A DNA stretch of 64,000 nucleotides from JARDZU01 sp963730285 (lineage in GTDB: Bacteria; Actinomycetota; Acidimicrobiia; Spongiisociales; ZC4RG35), in the NCBI GenBank assembly GCA_963730285.1, contig CAVSQY010000001.1:124001-188000 (forward strand), read 5' to 3'. Both the position numbers and the translations under genes were made by a program. Positions 34,206 to 42,765 of this stretch are shown here, piece by piece (positions within the stretch are counted from its first letter, which is position 1; each line of letters begins with the position of its first letter). Below the pieces are notes generated by a model that searched no databases, was not told the origin of the DNA, and saw only the letters and a program-made list of their open reading frames with translations.

Positions 34206-35330
34206 ATGGTCGAAGTTATCAACCCACAATCGAGAGTTCGCGATTTGACCGCGGCCAACCGACACATTCCCATCGAGGTCGACGGGTCCGGCATCTATGA
34301 GCTCATCATTTCTCTGTGGAGTGTCTACAAGGAGACCGAGGACAAGTCCGCACTCGATGTCGGCGACGACTGGCTCGCCCAGCTCCATGACTCGACACCG
34401 GAAGACCTGCGTCAAGAGATCGAGACACTCGGTGGCCCGGGCTGTGGCCTGTGGCTCGGTCTGCTGGGTCTCGTCGTTTCGGCGCCTCATCCCCATGATC
34501 CGGACCGGGCCCTATCGTGGCTCGCCGAGATCAACCCACAACGTCTGCGCCGGTGGCTTCTCGACTATGTCGGCGACCATGCCGATCCCTCACTAATCGA
34601 GGAGGCAGCCGACGGCGACATCGATGCGGTTCGGCGAATCGTATGCGACGGGACGTCCGGCGAGAGCTCGGAAGAGATAGTCGCCATTTTCGAGATACCC
34701 GCCAATGACGTGCGGAATCGCATGGTGACCGCCCTGAGCCGGTTCCGCACCGAGATCTTCAAGGATTTCGAGCCCGACTTCTCGGATTCGATCAAGCGGG
34801 CCGCGGCAGCCCAACGCGCCATCACCTCCAGAGATCACGCCAAGTTGGTGATCGAACAGGTCACCAATGGTTTGGACTACGAGATCCCGCTCGGCGTGAC
34901 CAGGGTGATCCTGATCCCATCGGTGGTGCTTCGCCCGCTGTCACTCATCGATCAGCAGCGAGACACGCTCCTGGTCATCTACGGGATGGCTGACGAGTTC
35001 ATCGACTCCGACCCGGAGGCTCCACCCTCCTGGCTCATCAAGACATACAAGGCTCTCAGCGACGAGCGGCGCATGCGAATCCTGCGCCGACTGTCCGAGG
35101 GCGAAACGACACTTGACGAGTTGACCGAGCTCCTCGGTCTGTCCAAGTCGACCGTCCACCACCACATAAGTGTGCTGCGCGTGGCTGGTCTGGTGCGTGT
35201 CCACATGGGTCACCGAGCCGACCACAAGGAGAACCACACCTACGCCCTCAGAGGCGAGGCCCTGGCCAACGCCGGAGCCTTCCTCGACTCATATGTCCGC
35301 ACCGATCGAGACATAGCTGCAAACGAATGA
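34206..35330 (+). CDS. ArsR-type winged-helix regulator with long N-terminal domain
   Basis: 374 residues. The C-terminal winged helix (about 275-350) is clear: WLIKTYKALSDERRMRILRR, then TLDELTELLGLSKSTVHHHI and LVRVHMG. The N-terminal 270 residues (LIISLWSVYKE; a helical region; IPLGVTRVILIPSVVLRPLS) form a separate sensor-like domain that I do not recognise. It resembles larger actinobacterial ArsR proteins with DUF-type N-domains. It is divergent from the EtfD-like gene and may sense a metabolite or stress. No metal-binding cysteines are evident in the HTH region. Confidence 0.85.
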   Translation: MVEVINPQSRVRDLTAANRHIPIEVDGSGIYELIISLWSVYKETEDKSALDVGDDWLAQLHDSTPEDLRQEIETLGGPGCGLWLGLLGLVVSAPHPHDPDRALSWLAEINPQRLRRWLLDYVGDHADPSLIEEAADGDIDAVRRIVCDGTSGESSEEIVAIFEIPANDVRNRMVTALSRFRTEIFKDFEPDFSDSIKRAAAAQRAITSRDHAKLVIEQVTNGLDYEIPLGVTRVILIPSVVLRPLSLIDQQRDTLLVIYGMADEFIDSDPEAPPSWLIKTYKALSDERRMRILRRLSEGETTLDELTELLGLSKSTVHHHISVLRVAGLVRVHMGHRADHKENHTYALRGEALANAGAFLDSYVRTDRDIAANE

Positions 35331-35569
35331 GAGAGACCCCTTCCATGTCACCAAACATCAACAACGCGGTACTCACCAGCCGCATCCAAGACCCGTTGAA
35401 ACGGGCCGACAAACGCCGAATGGCGCACGTGGCCCGCACAGCTTCGCTTCGGCGAACCGGCTTGCATCCCGTCCGGGTGGCAGTCGGTAACGGGCTCATC
35501 GCTATCGGGGAGAAGCTCCTGGATCAACCCCCCATGCCTGATCCGGGGACTCTCCGCAGGGCAGCGTGA
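35327..35569 (+). CDS. Small basic protein coupled to the ArsR-type regulator
   Basis: 80 residues if it starts at the ATG overlapping the regulator stop (ATGA, 35327-35330), or 74 from the ATG at 35345. The sequence is basic (LKRADKRRMAHVARTASLRR) with a short amphipathic or hydrophobic segment (VAVGNGLIAIGEKLLDQP). It ends 3 bp before a strong hairpin, so it fits as the last gene of the operon. No family is recognised. Confidence 0.55.
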   Translation: MRETPSMSPNINNAVLTSRIQDPLKRADKRRMAHVARTASLRRTGLHPVRVAVGNGLIAIGEKLLDQPPMPDPGTLRRAA

Positions 35570-35572
35570 GCA

Positions 35573-35606
35573 GCGGCACCGTCCCCCGATCGGGGGGCGG
35601 TGCCGC
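35573..35606. terminator. Hairpin terminator between convergent genes
   Basis: GCGGCACCG (35573-35581) pairs with CGGTGCCGC (35598-35606), and the interior CCCCCGATCGGGGG extends the stem with one T-G mismatch. It separates the regulator operon from the convergent proline dehydrogenase gene. Confidence 0.8.
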
Positions 35607-35618
35607 CCGAACACGACC

Positions 35619-36530
35619 TCAAGAGCCGATCATGGCCTTGGCGAAGAACCAGGCGTTGGAGGGCCGTTCCGCCAAGCGTCTCGTCAGGTATGGGTACCAC
35701 TGGGACCCAAAGGGCAGATAGACCCGTAGCGGGTAGCCCTGAGCGACCAGCTCGGATTGCAGAGCACCCCTCACACCGAACAGCATCTGGAACTCGAAGG
35801 GCTCGCTGCGCTGCCCGGCCAGTTCCCGAGCGCGATCCACCAACTCGAGGTCATGGGTCGCGATGGCTGGCTTGACCCCGGGAAAGAGCATCAATGTCTC
35901 CAACTGCCTCGCGTAGGCCTGATCTACATCAGCCTTGGAGGTCAACGCCACGTCCGCCTCCTCCACGTACGCCCCTTTGCAAAGGCGAATGTGACCACCC
36001 AGGGGCATGAGCCGATCGAGGTCGGCGGGTGTCCGGTGCAGATAAGACTGGAGGGCGATGCCAAGGTTGCCGTGGCTCTTCTGCACGGTCTCATAGGTCT
36101 CGACGGTGCCTTCGGTGTATCTCGAGTCCTCCATGTCGACTGTCACTGTGACGCCCTGCGCGTCGGCCCGGTCGGCCAAACTCTCCAACAGCTCCCGTGT
36201 CAAATCGCGGTCGATGGCCAGTCCCAGCTGGGTGAGCTTCACCGAGATGTTGGCCTCGAGATCGCTAACTGAGATCTCATCGAGACATTCCAAGTACTCA
36301 TCACGCGCCGCCCGGGCAGATTCGAGGTCATGAACCTCCTCCCCCAGCAGGTCGAAAGAGACGAGAGGACCGGCGCCATTGAGGGTGCGGGCGGCGTCGA
36401 CGGCCTCCTCGAGGGTGTCACCGGCCACGAAACGTCGAGCCAGAGCCTTGCCCGGTCGGGTACGGGTGATGATCTTCTCCACCGGCTGCGCATGTGTGGT
36501 GGCCACCACCAAGCGGGTAAACAAGCTCAA
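35619..36530 (-). CDS. Proline dehydrogenase (monofunctional)
   Basis: 303 residues, the short single-domain form. FAD-barrel motifs are visible: VTVTVDMEDSRYTEGTVETY, LGIALQSYLHRTPAD, HIRLCKGAYVEEADVAL and the C-terminal VYLPFGSQWYPYLTRRLAERPSN with the substrate-binding Arg pair. It oxidises proline to P5C and passes electrons to the quinone pool. It overlaps proC by 4 bp. A P5C dehydrogenase lies at 58215-59774. Confidence 0.94.
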   Translation of the reverse strand: MSLFTRLVVATTHAQPVEKIITRTRPGKALARRFVAGDTLEEAVDAARTLNGAGPLVSFDLLGEEVHDLESARAARDEYLECLDEISVSDLEANISVKLTQLGLAIDRDLTRELLESLADRADAQGVTVTVDMEDSRYTEGTVETYETVQKSHGNLGIALQSYLHRTPADLDRLMPLGGHIRLCKGAYVEEADVALTSKADVDQAYARQLETLMLFPGVKPAIATHDLELVDRARELAGQRSEPFEFQMLFGVRGALQSELVAQGYPLRVYLPFGSQWYPYLTRRLAERPSNAWFFAKAMIGS

Positions 36531-37339
36531 TCAGCGTTACCGAGCTCGGCCGAGCGCTTGGCCGCGGCTCGCACGGCATCCTCGAGGAGTGCTCGGAAAC
36601 CCCTCTCCTCCAGGACGTGGACCGCTGCAGCAGTGGTCCCACCTGGCGAGGTGACCTGCGAACGCAACTCCGCGGGGCTCTTCTCGGTATCCGTCAGCAG
36701 GTGCCCGGCGCCCCGGATGGTCTGGTGGACGAAATCCTCGGCGATATCGCGGGGCAGGCCCTCGCGCACGGCCGCCTCGGTGAGGGCCTCTGCCATCAGG
36801 AACACGTAGGCCGGCCCGGTTCCTGATACCGCAGTCACCGCATCCAGCAAAGACTCGTCCATGACCCTCACCGAACCGACCGCACCCAGGATCTCAGCGG
36901 CAACAGTGAGATGATCGGACGTGGCGTATCTGCCGGCGGCGATACCGGTCACGCCCTCACCGACCAAGGCCGGCGTGTTGGGCATTGCCCTCACCACCGC
37001 CACCGCACCAAGCCAACTCTCAAAGGAGGCGGTGGTCACCCCCGCCGCCAACGAGACAACCATCTGTTTCTTGAGGATCCGGCCCTTCAGATGCTGGACG
37101 AGGGCCGCCACGTCCCGCGGCTTCACCGCCACGACGACGACATCGCGGCCCTGGACTGCTTCGAGAGGGTCCACCGTTATCAGCGACCGCGATCGCCGGG
37201 ACAGCTCCGCCATCCGGTCTTCCCGCCGGACACACAGCGAGATATCGCTAGCCGACCATCCTCCGCGTTTGAGCCCGGTGAAGAGGGACTCCCCCATGGC
37301 TCCCACGCCCAAGATCGCTACTGAAGGTCGGTCGGCCAT
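36527..37339 (-). CDS. proC: Pyrroline-5-carboxylate reductase
   Basis: 270 residues from the ATG at 37339, chosen because TATACT lies 6 nt upstream; an ATG at 37387 would include this element. The Rossmann motif is VAILGVGAMGESLF, with the catalytic region DAVTAVSGTGPAYVFLMAEAL and TSPGGTTAAAVHVLEERGF. It makes proline from P5C with NADPH, the reverse direction of the gene it is coupled to. Confidence 0.95.
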   Translation of the reverse strand: MADRPSVAILGVGAMGESLFTGLKRGGWSASDISLCVRREDRMAELSRRSRSLITVDPLEAVQGRDVVVVAVKPRDVAALVQHLKGRILKKQMVVSLAAGVTTASFESWLGAVAVVRAMPNTPALVGEGVTGIAAGRYATSDHLTVAAEILGAVGSVRVMDESLLDAVTAVSGTGPAYVFLMAEALTEAAVREGLPRDIAEDFVHQTIRGAGHLLTDTEKSPAELRSQVTSPGGTTAAAVHVLEERGFRALLEDAVRAAAKRSAELGNAD

Positions 37340-37345
37340 GGGCGA

Positions 37346-37351
37346 AGTATA
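37346..37351 (-). promoter_or_regulatory. Predicted -10 element for leaderless proC-PRODH transcript
   Basis: TATACT on the minus strand ends 6 nt before the proC ATG. It is the best match to the TATAAT consensus among the leaderless-type elements in this window. Confidence 0.5.
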
Positions 37352-37379
37352 TGAATCGTCGAATCCGAATTTCCTCGGC

Positions 37380-38261
37380 TCATCCACCTACCGACAACGG
37401 GTACTCCAGGACGTGCGTCTGTGAGCCATCCGTGGCGATCTCGAAGACGATGATCGATCCGGTCCCAGGGTGAGCAACCTCCTTCAGCCCGACCGCTTCG
37501 TTGAACTCACCGCGAATCCCGGCTTCCCCGGTCATCGCTGTTCCCTCGGCGACGATGACACCCTCGGCATCCACAACGACATATCTGATCTCACCCGAGA
37601 TGGTGACGGCGCTCCCCATGAGATCCATCATCGACGACACGCCCGCCCCCCACGTCGGATGCTCGATTGCGATCGCCGGCAACAGATCCTGATATCCATC
37701 CCTGGTCTGGGGTCCATCGAGGATCAATCCCTCGCCTGACAGCACCTCGATCGGCTCGCCTTCTACCAGGAACTCGACCCCGTCGATCTCGTCGTAGGAG
37801 GTGGCCGTATAGACGACCTGTGCCACCCGTCCCAGGACGCTCAGTGACCCGCCGCCGAATTCGAACTCTCGACTCAGATCCACCCTGGCCACCCGCTCCA
37901 CCACCTCGACACCCAAGACGCGGGTCCCGGTCGGCAGCACGGTCGAGAGCCCCATGCCAGACTCGGCGGCGGTCACTCCTTGTGCGAGGGTGACCAAGGC
38001 CTCTTCGACCCCCCCGTTGCCATGGCGTGCAACAGGTACGAGGTAAGGCCCCGGCTCGACCGGGTAGCCATCGAAGAAGAAGTAGACCGCGAACTCCGCC
38101 TCGGGTTGAGTCAGAGGAGGAGTCACGGTCGTCGATGTGATTACGACTTGCGTGCTCGTCGTCGAAGCATCCGTGGTGGTCGAAGAGGCGGTGCCTGACT
38201 CGGTCACCGTGCACGCGGCAGTGAGGAGAAAAAGGGCGAATAGGACATATCTGGATCTCAC
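37380..38261 (-). CDS. GerMN/Gmad2-domain lipoprotein
   Basis: 293 residues from a GTG (38261) overlapping the deacetylase stop as GTGA. The lipoprotein signal is VLFALFLLTAACTV, with a Thr/Ser linker (TASSTTTDASTTSTQ). A GerMN domain (about 60-180; VYFFFDGYPVEPGPYLVPV, DLSREFEFGGGS) is followed by an Ig-like Gmad2 domain (about 200-293; GSAVTISGEIRYVVVDAEG). GerMN was named in spore germination, but such proteins are common in non-sporulating actinobacteria and probably act at the cell wall. Confidence 0.85.
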   Translation of the reverse strand: MRSRYVLFALFLLTAACTVTESGTASSTTTDASTTSTQVVITSTTVTPPLTQPEAEFAVYFFFDGYPVEPGPYLVPVARHGNGGVEEALVTLAQGVTAAESGMGLSTVLPTGTRVLGVEVVERVARVDLSREFEFGGGSLSVLGRVAQVVYTATSYDEIDGVEFLVEGEPIEVLSGEGLILDGPQTRDGYQDLLPAIAIEHPTWGAGVSSMMDLMGSAVTISGEIRYVVVDAEGVIVAEGTAMTGEAGIRGEFNEAVGLKEVAHPGTGSIIVFEIATDGSQTHVLEYPLSVGG

Positions 38262-39103
38262 GAGATCAACTCCGGAATCGTCACGAACCGATAGCCGGCC
38301 TCCTCGAGGCCGGCGAGGATCAAAGGCAATGCCTCGTAGTCGGTGGAGGCGGCGCCCACGTGGAGCAGCAAGATTGCACCAGGCTCCGCCATCGTCAGAC
38401 ACCGATCTACGACCTCAGCGCCAGGAATGCCCTTCCAGCCGAGAGAATCGACCGTCCACATCACCGAGTAGGGATACCCGGCCGAGCCCACATCGGCAAG
38501 GACCTGTTTGTTGTAGGCCCCGTACGGTGGTCGGAAGTAAGGCTTGGTGGAGACCCCGATCAGGCCCTGGATCACGGCCTCGGTTCGTTCGAGCTGGTCC
38601 AGGCGCTCGGCCCGACTCAGTGTCTCCATGTGGGGATGGTCGTAGGTGTGGTTGATCAGAACGTGACCCTCGGCCTTCATCCGGGTCAGGAGGTCTGGGT
38701 TGGTCTCGGCCCATCGCCCAGTCATGCCAAATGTGGCTCGGATTCCATTGGACCCGAGTAGATCGAGTATTCCCTCGGCAAACCCACGGTCCGATCCGGC
38801 GTCGAATGTCAGCGCTATCACGCGCCGGGTGGCCGGCCCTTTGGTGATCAACAGGCTCGGTCCGGTCGTGTCCGGCACGGTGGTCGTGAGAGACGTCTCG
38901 GTGGTCGTGACCACGGCTGTCGTCGTGGTCGTGGTGATGATCGTGCTGGTAGTGGTTGCAGTGCTGGTTGTCGAAGAGACTTGCGACGTCGCGGGAGCTG
39001 ATGATGACGTGGTCGTCGAATGGGTGGTCGGTGGTGGTGACACGCCACAGGCTGACGCCACGACCAGCAGCAGGGTCAGGACCAAGGCGCCAGGCCCACC
39101 CAT
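38258..39103 (-). CDS. Polysaccharide deacetylase lipoprotein (NodB/CE4)
   Basis: 281 residues from the ATG at 39103. The signal ends LLLVVASACGV, followed by an unusually long Thr/Ser/Val linker (about residues 20-78). The CE4 domain shows the metal site: Asp in ALTFDAGSDRGF, the two His in INHTYDHPHM, RPPYGAYNKQVL, and the late LLLHVGAAS. It probably deacetylates peptidoglycan or another wall glycan. It is coupled to the GerMN lipoprotein. Confidence 0.9.
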   Translation of the reverse strand: MGGPGALVLTLLLVVASACGVSPPPTTHSTTTSSSAPATSQVSSTTSTATTTSTIITTTTTTAVVTTTETSLTTTVPDTTGPSLLITKGPATRRVIALTFDAGSDRGFAEGILDLLGSNGIRATFGMTGRWAETNPDLLTRMKAEGHVLINHTYDHPHMETLSRAERLDQLERTEAVIQGLIGVSTKPYFRPPYGAYNKQVLADVGSAGYPYSVMWTVDSLGWKGIPGAEVVDRCLTMAEPGAILLLHVGAASTDYEALPLILAGLEEAGYRFVTIPELIS

Positions 39104-39236
39104 CTCACGTCCCTTGATGGATCTCCACGTCACAATTAGTGAGATCATGCGACGGGATGCCGACTGGGCCTAGGGACGATGTCCTCTAAACACTGTGGCC
39201 ACCGACCCTTGCTGTCCTACGGGGCGGCCGGCCCGA

Positions 39237-39872
39237 TCATCTGAGACGGCTCCTGATCAGCTCGATCACCGTGGCGACCGCCCTTGGGTTGTATCCCTCC
39301 GGCATGATGAGATCTGCATAACGCTTCGAGGGCTCCACGAACTCCAGTTGCATCGGTCGCACGGTCGAGAAATACTGGCCGATCACGGAGTCGACCGATC
39401 GACCCCTTTCCTTGATGTCACGCTCCAATCGACGAGCCAGCCTCACATCGGGGTCGGTGTCCACATAGATCTTGAGGTCGAGCTCGGACCGAAGCTCCGG
39501 CTCTGAGAGCACCAGGATCCCTTCGATGACCACCACCGGCGCCGGTTGCACGACGACGGTCTCATCTGAGCGCAGATGTTTGGAGAAGTCATAGACAGGT
39601 CGCTTCACAGCCTGACCCTCGCGAAGCGAAACCAGATGCTTGACCAGTAACTCCGTCTCCAATGATGCGGGGTGGTCATAGTTGACCTTGGCCCGATCCT
39701 CGAAGGAGAGCTCGGGCATGTGCCGGTAATAGGCGTCGTGCTGGACGAGAGCCACCTTGTTGTCGAGACGCTCGACGACGGCCCCTGCGATGGTCGTCTT
39801 GCCGGAGCCCGAGCCACCGGCGATCCCGATGAAGATCGGTCGGTCGGGCTTCCAGGGACTTCGCTCGGGCAT
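39237..39872 (-). CDS. udk: Uridine kinase
   Basis: 211 residues. The P-loop is GIAGGSGSGKTTIAGAV, followed by HDAYYRHMPELSFEDRAKVNYDHPAS-type substrate region and VYDFSKHLRSDETV. RRLERDIKERGRSVDSVIGQY is the lid. It phosphorylates uridine and cytidine in pyrimidine salvage. The 133-bp gap to the deacetylase gene shows no clear promoter or hairpin. Confidence 0.94.
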   Translation of the reverse strand: MPERSPWKPDRPIFIGIAGGSGSGKTTIAGAVVERLDNKVALVQHDAYYRHMPELSFEDRAKVNYDHPASLETELLVKHLVSLREGQAVKRPVYDFSKHLRSDETVVVQPAPVVVIEGILVLSEPELRSELDLKIYVDTDPDVRLARRLERDIKERGRSVDSVIGQYFSTVRPMQLEFVEPSKRYADLIMPEGYNPRAVATVIELIRSRLR

Positions 39873-39884
39873 TGCCCGGCGACG

Positions 39885-40694
39885 TTACTTGTCGCCGACT
39901 CTGCTCCGCAGACGGCGGATCTCGTCGTAGACACCGTCGGTGAGAGTGGTTGAGGCTGGGGCCGAGACGCCTTTCAGCTGAGGAATACGCGGTGGCCTCA
40001 CCGCCTCCTTCGGCTCCTCATCGGGATCGGCCTCGGGCTCGACCTCGACAGTGGTCCCATCACTCGCCGCGGAGGACTCTTCGGTCTGGGGTGGCTTGGG
40101 CGACACGCCCTCGGCGAGGCGATCTAGCCATTCCGCCTCCCCATCCCCGTTCTCGAAGGCCTCTGCCATGCCGAGCCGATGAAGGGTATGGAACACACGG
40201 ACGGCGGTGCCGCGACCGAAACGGGTCTCGAGGAAATTGAACGTGAAGGGAGGAACCAGACTGACGAAGACATGCCAATCCTCAGGATCGATTGCCAGAG
40301 GCTCCGAGATCGATCCGATGAGCCTTACGCCGTTCGCCTCGAAAAGCCCGGCGTCCACGACTTCGCCCTCGAGCGACTGGAGGGCTTCGACGTCGGTCAG
40401 GACTTCTTCTACGGTCCAACCTTTGCCTTCAGGGCCGTCGGCCGCGCCCACCGAAAAGGAACCTTCTTCGACCGTGGACAGAACATAGAGAATGTCGGCG
40501 ATGCCCCCACGGTCACTTCCCGCGTACACGCCTTTGACACCCGTGAGATCGGCCCCGGTCACCCGACCTTCACGAAAATGAACACGACCGCGTCTGCTTC
40601 CCTCGATGTCGAGTGAGCCAGTCTTCTTGGTGACCTGCATGATCTGCAGCAGGTCGTTGATACTCCAGTCAGAGAGCTGGCCTGAGAGATGCAT
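39885..40694 (-). CDS. DUF4388 (PATAN-type) domain protein
   Basis: 269 residues, with GGAAGGAACC before the ATG. The N-terminal DUF4388 domain (about 1-95) starts LSGQLSDWSINDLLQIMQVTK and includes RGRVHFREGRVTGADL. A second helical domain (to about 170) follows, then an acidic Pro/Glu-rich region (VEVEPEADPDEEPKE). DUF4388 proteins occur in signalling and surface-behaviour systems. The role here is unknown. It precedes udk by 12 bp. Confidence 0.82.
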   Translation of the reverse strand: MHLSGQLSDWSINDLLQIMQVTKKTGSLDIEGSRRGRVHFREGRVTGADLTGVKGVYAGSDRGGIADILYVLSTVEEGSFSVGAADGPEGKGWTVEEVLTDVEALQSLEGEVVDAGLFEANGVRLIGSISEPLAIDPEDWHVFVSLVPPFTFNFLETRFGRGTAVRVFHTLHRLGMAEAFENGDGEAEWLDRLAEGVSPKPPQTEESSAASDGTTVEVEPEADPDEEPKEAVRPPRIPQLKGVSAPASTTLTDGVYDEIRRLRSRVGDK

Positions 40695-40756
40695 CGGTTC
40701 CTTCCATAAACCTTGCTCCCCCTATCGGCACATACCTCGGAAAGGTTGAGCAGGGT

Positions 40757-41317
40757 TCAGGCCTTTTTCGCAGCCTTCATCGCACGCTTCTGCTGCCTGA
40801 GAGTGGCCACGTCCTCGAAGCCGGCCACGTCGGCGATCGAAGGCCAATCGGCCGCCTTCTCCTCCCACCCTTCGGGCCTGACTCCGAGGCGCTTCCCCAA
40901 CAGCCCGACGAAGATGCGCGATTTGCCGACACCGAATCCAGGAAGTGCCTTCAGACGCTGCAATAGCTCCGCCCCATCGGAGGCGGTCTCCCAGAGATTC
41001 TCGGCACGCCCCTCGTACTCGTCGACCAGGACCTGGCACAAGTCCTGGGCACGGCCGGCCATCGAAGCTGGGTAGCGATGGATCGCCGGCGGGCCTTTGA
41101 AGATCGTCTCCAACTCTTCCCGATCCGTTGCGGCGATGTCGGCGGCGTCGAGGTCCCGGCTCAACCTCACCTTGAGGAGCTGGGGCCCAAAGAAGGCCCG
41201 TTCCATCGGGAACTGCTGATCGAGAAGCATTCCGAGAAGGAGAGCAAGGCCGTCTGTTGCCAACAGTTGGTTCGCTTCGTCGGACTCGGTGAAATAGAGG
41301 CGGTCGGGTCGATCCAT
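40757..41317 (-). CDS. HhH-GPD base-excision-repair family protein
   Basis: 186 residues from the ATG at 41317. LALLLGMLLDQQFPMERAFFGP opens a helical HhH-GPD-like fold, and LKALPGFGVGKSRIFVGLLGKRL is the hairpin. The C-terminus is lysine-rich (LRQQKRAMKAAKKA). It is a short actinobacterial variant without an iron-sulfur loop. Whether it is an active DNA glycosylase is uncertain because the expected catalytic Lys/Asp pair is not obvious. Confidence 0.8.
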   Translation of the reverse strand: MDRPDRLYFTESDEANQLLATDGLALLLGMLLDQQFPMERAFFGPQLLKVRLSRDLDAADIAATDREELETIFKGPPAIHRYPASMAGRAQDLCQVLVDEYEGRAENLWETASDGAELLQRLKALPGFGVGKSRIFVGLLGKRLGVRPEGWEEKAADWPSIADVAGFEDVATLRQQKRAMKAAKKA

Positions 41318-41348
41318 TGCCCCCAACGGTAGTGCCCGCCGCTAGCCC

Positions 41349-41441
41349 TCAGAAGATGAGGCGTATCAACACATAAAGGACGAGGAGGCCTGCCGGTGTG
41401 TAGGCGGCGAAAGATGTCGGGTCTCGTCTTGCTGGGCTCAT
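41349..41441 (-). CDS. Candidate 30-residue membrane microprotein
   Basis: An ATG (41441) with GGAG 6 nt upstream opens a 30-residue frame: a basic start (MSPARRDP) and one hydrophobic helix (AGLLVLYVLIRLIF) to the stop. The short basic-plus-helix design with a well-placed ribosome site is typical of real small membrane proteins. There is no homology evidence. Confidence 0.35.
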   Translation of the reverse strand: MSPARRDPTSFAAYTPAGLLVLYVLIRLIF

Positions 41442-41485
41442 TCTCTGCTCCGGGGTGAACATAAGTTCAGATAAGGTCATCGAAA

Positions 41486-41503
41486 ATGGGGGTTCTCCCC
41501 CAT
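41486..41503. other. Stem-loop upstream of thiolase operon
   Basis: A 7-bp perfect stem (ATGGGGG / CCCCCAT) with a TTCT loop, about 50 nt before the thiolase ATG. It could terminate antisense transcription, or shape the leader of the thiolase mRNA. No T-tract follows. Confidence 0.45.
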
Positions 41504-41553
41504 CTGACGATGTCCGCGTGACGAGCATGTGACGGAACTGAGAACGGATCGAG

Positions 41554-42765
41554 ATGACACGGGAAATCTTCATCGTTGACGCGTGCCGGACCCCGATGGG
41601 CAAGCTGGGCGGGCAGCTGGCACACGTGCGCCCGGACGACCTGGCCGCCCATGCCGTGCGCTCTCTGCTCGACCGAAACCCGGATCTCGACCCGATGGCG
41701 ATCGAGGACATCTCCTGGGGAGCTGCCAACCAGGCCGGGGAGGACAACCGGAACGTGGCCCGGATGGCGGGTCTGCTCGCCGGTCTCCCCATCGAGATCC
41801 CCGGGGCGACAGTCAACCGCCTCTGTGGCTCGGGTCTCCAGGCTGTCGTGTCGGCTTCGCATGCCCTCTCGGCGGGATGGGGCGATGTCATGGTCGCTGG
41901 TGGATCGGAGTCGATGAGCCGGGCGCCGTACGTGATGATGAAGGGCGACCGGGCCTTTGCCACCGGGTTTCCCGATGCGGCGGACACGGTACTGGGATGG
42001 CGTCTGGTCAACCCACAAATGGAAAGGCTCTATCCCCCTATCACCCTGGGGATGACGGCTGAGGTGGTGGCGGCGAAGTACGACGTGAGCCGTGAAGACC
42101 AGGACCAGTTCGCCCTGCTCAGTCATCAACAGGCCCTGGCCGCAGTGAAGGCGCGGAGATTCGATGATGAGCTCGCCCCGATCGAGGCGCCGGCCGATGC
42201 ACGCCACCGAACACGAGTCGTGATCGAGCACGACGAGGGTCCCCGCGCCGACACCTCTCTGGAGGCTCTGGCCAAACTGTCACCGGTGTTCAAGGAGGGA
42301 GGCACGGTCACAGCCGGCAACTCATCGCCGATGAATGACGGAGCCGCCGCTCTGCTCCTCGCCACCGAGACTGGGCTGAAGGAACATGGTCTCGAGCCCA
42401 TGGCGCGTCTCGTGGCGTCGGCCGCAGCAGGAGTCCACCCCGACGTCATGGGGATCGGGCCGGTCCCGGCCACAGAGAAGGCCCTGGCCCGAGCCGGCAT
42501 CGAGGTCGGCGACCTCGACCTCATCGAGCTGAACGAGGCCTTCGCCGCACAGAGCGTCGCCTGTTCCCGGCTTCTCGACCTCGACCCGACGAAGGTGAAC
42601 GTCAACGGCGGCGCCATCGCCATCGGGCACCCTCTCGGTGCCTCCGGTGCCAGGATCCTCACCACCCTCGTCCACGAGTTGGGACGACGTCAGGGAAAGT
42701 TCGGATTGGCCACGATGTGCATCGGGGTCGGGCAAGGGATCAGCGCGGTCATCGAACGTGTCTGA
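41554..42765 (+). CDS. Acetyl-CoA acyltransferase (thiolase)
   Basis: 403 residues. Active-site Cys is in VNRLCGSGLQAVVSASHAL, the His in GGAIAIGHPLGASGAR and the second Cys in ATMCIGVGQG. The family cleaves 3-oxoacyl-CoA in beta-oxidation; PcaF-like 3-oxoadipyl-CoA thiolases are close in sequence, so an aromatic-degradation role is possible. It is first in a four-gene operon in which every junction overlaps. Confidence 0.94.
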   Translation: MTREIFIVDACRTPMGKLGGQLAHVRPDDLAAHAVRSLLDRNPDLDPMAIEDISWGAANQAGEDNRNVARMAGLLAGLPIEIPGATVNRLCGSGLQAVVSASHALSAGWGDVMVAGGSESMSRAPYVMMKGDRAFATGFPDAADTVLGWRLVNPQMERLYPPITLGMTAEVVAAKYDVSREDQDQFALLSHQQALAAVKARRFDDELAPIEAPADARHRTRVVIEHDEGPRADTSLEALAKLSPVFKEGGTVTAGNSSPMNDGAAALLLATETGLKEHGLEPMARLVASAAAGVHPDVMGIGPVPATEKALARAGIEVGDLDLIELNEAFAAQSVACSRLLDLDPTKVNVNGGAIAIGHPLGASGARILTTLVHELGRRQGKFGLATMCIGVGQGISAVIERV

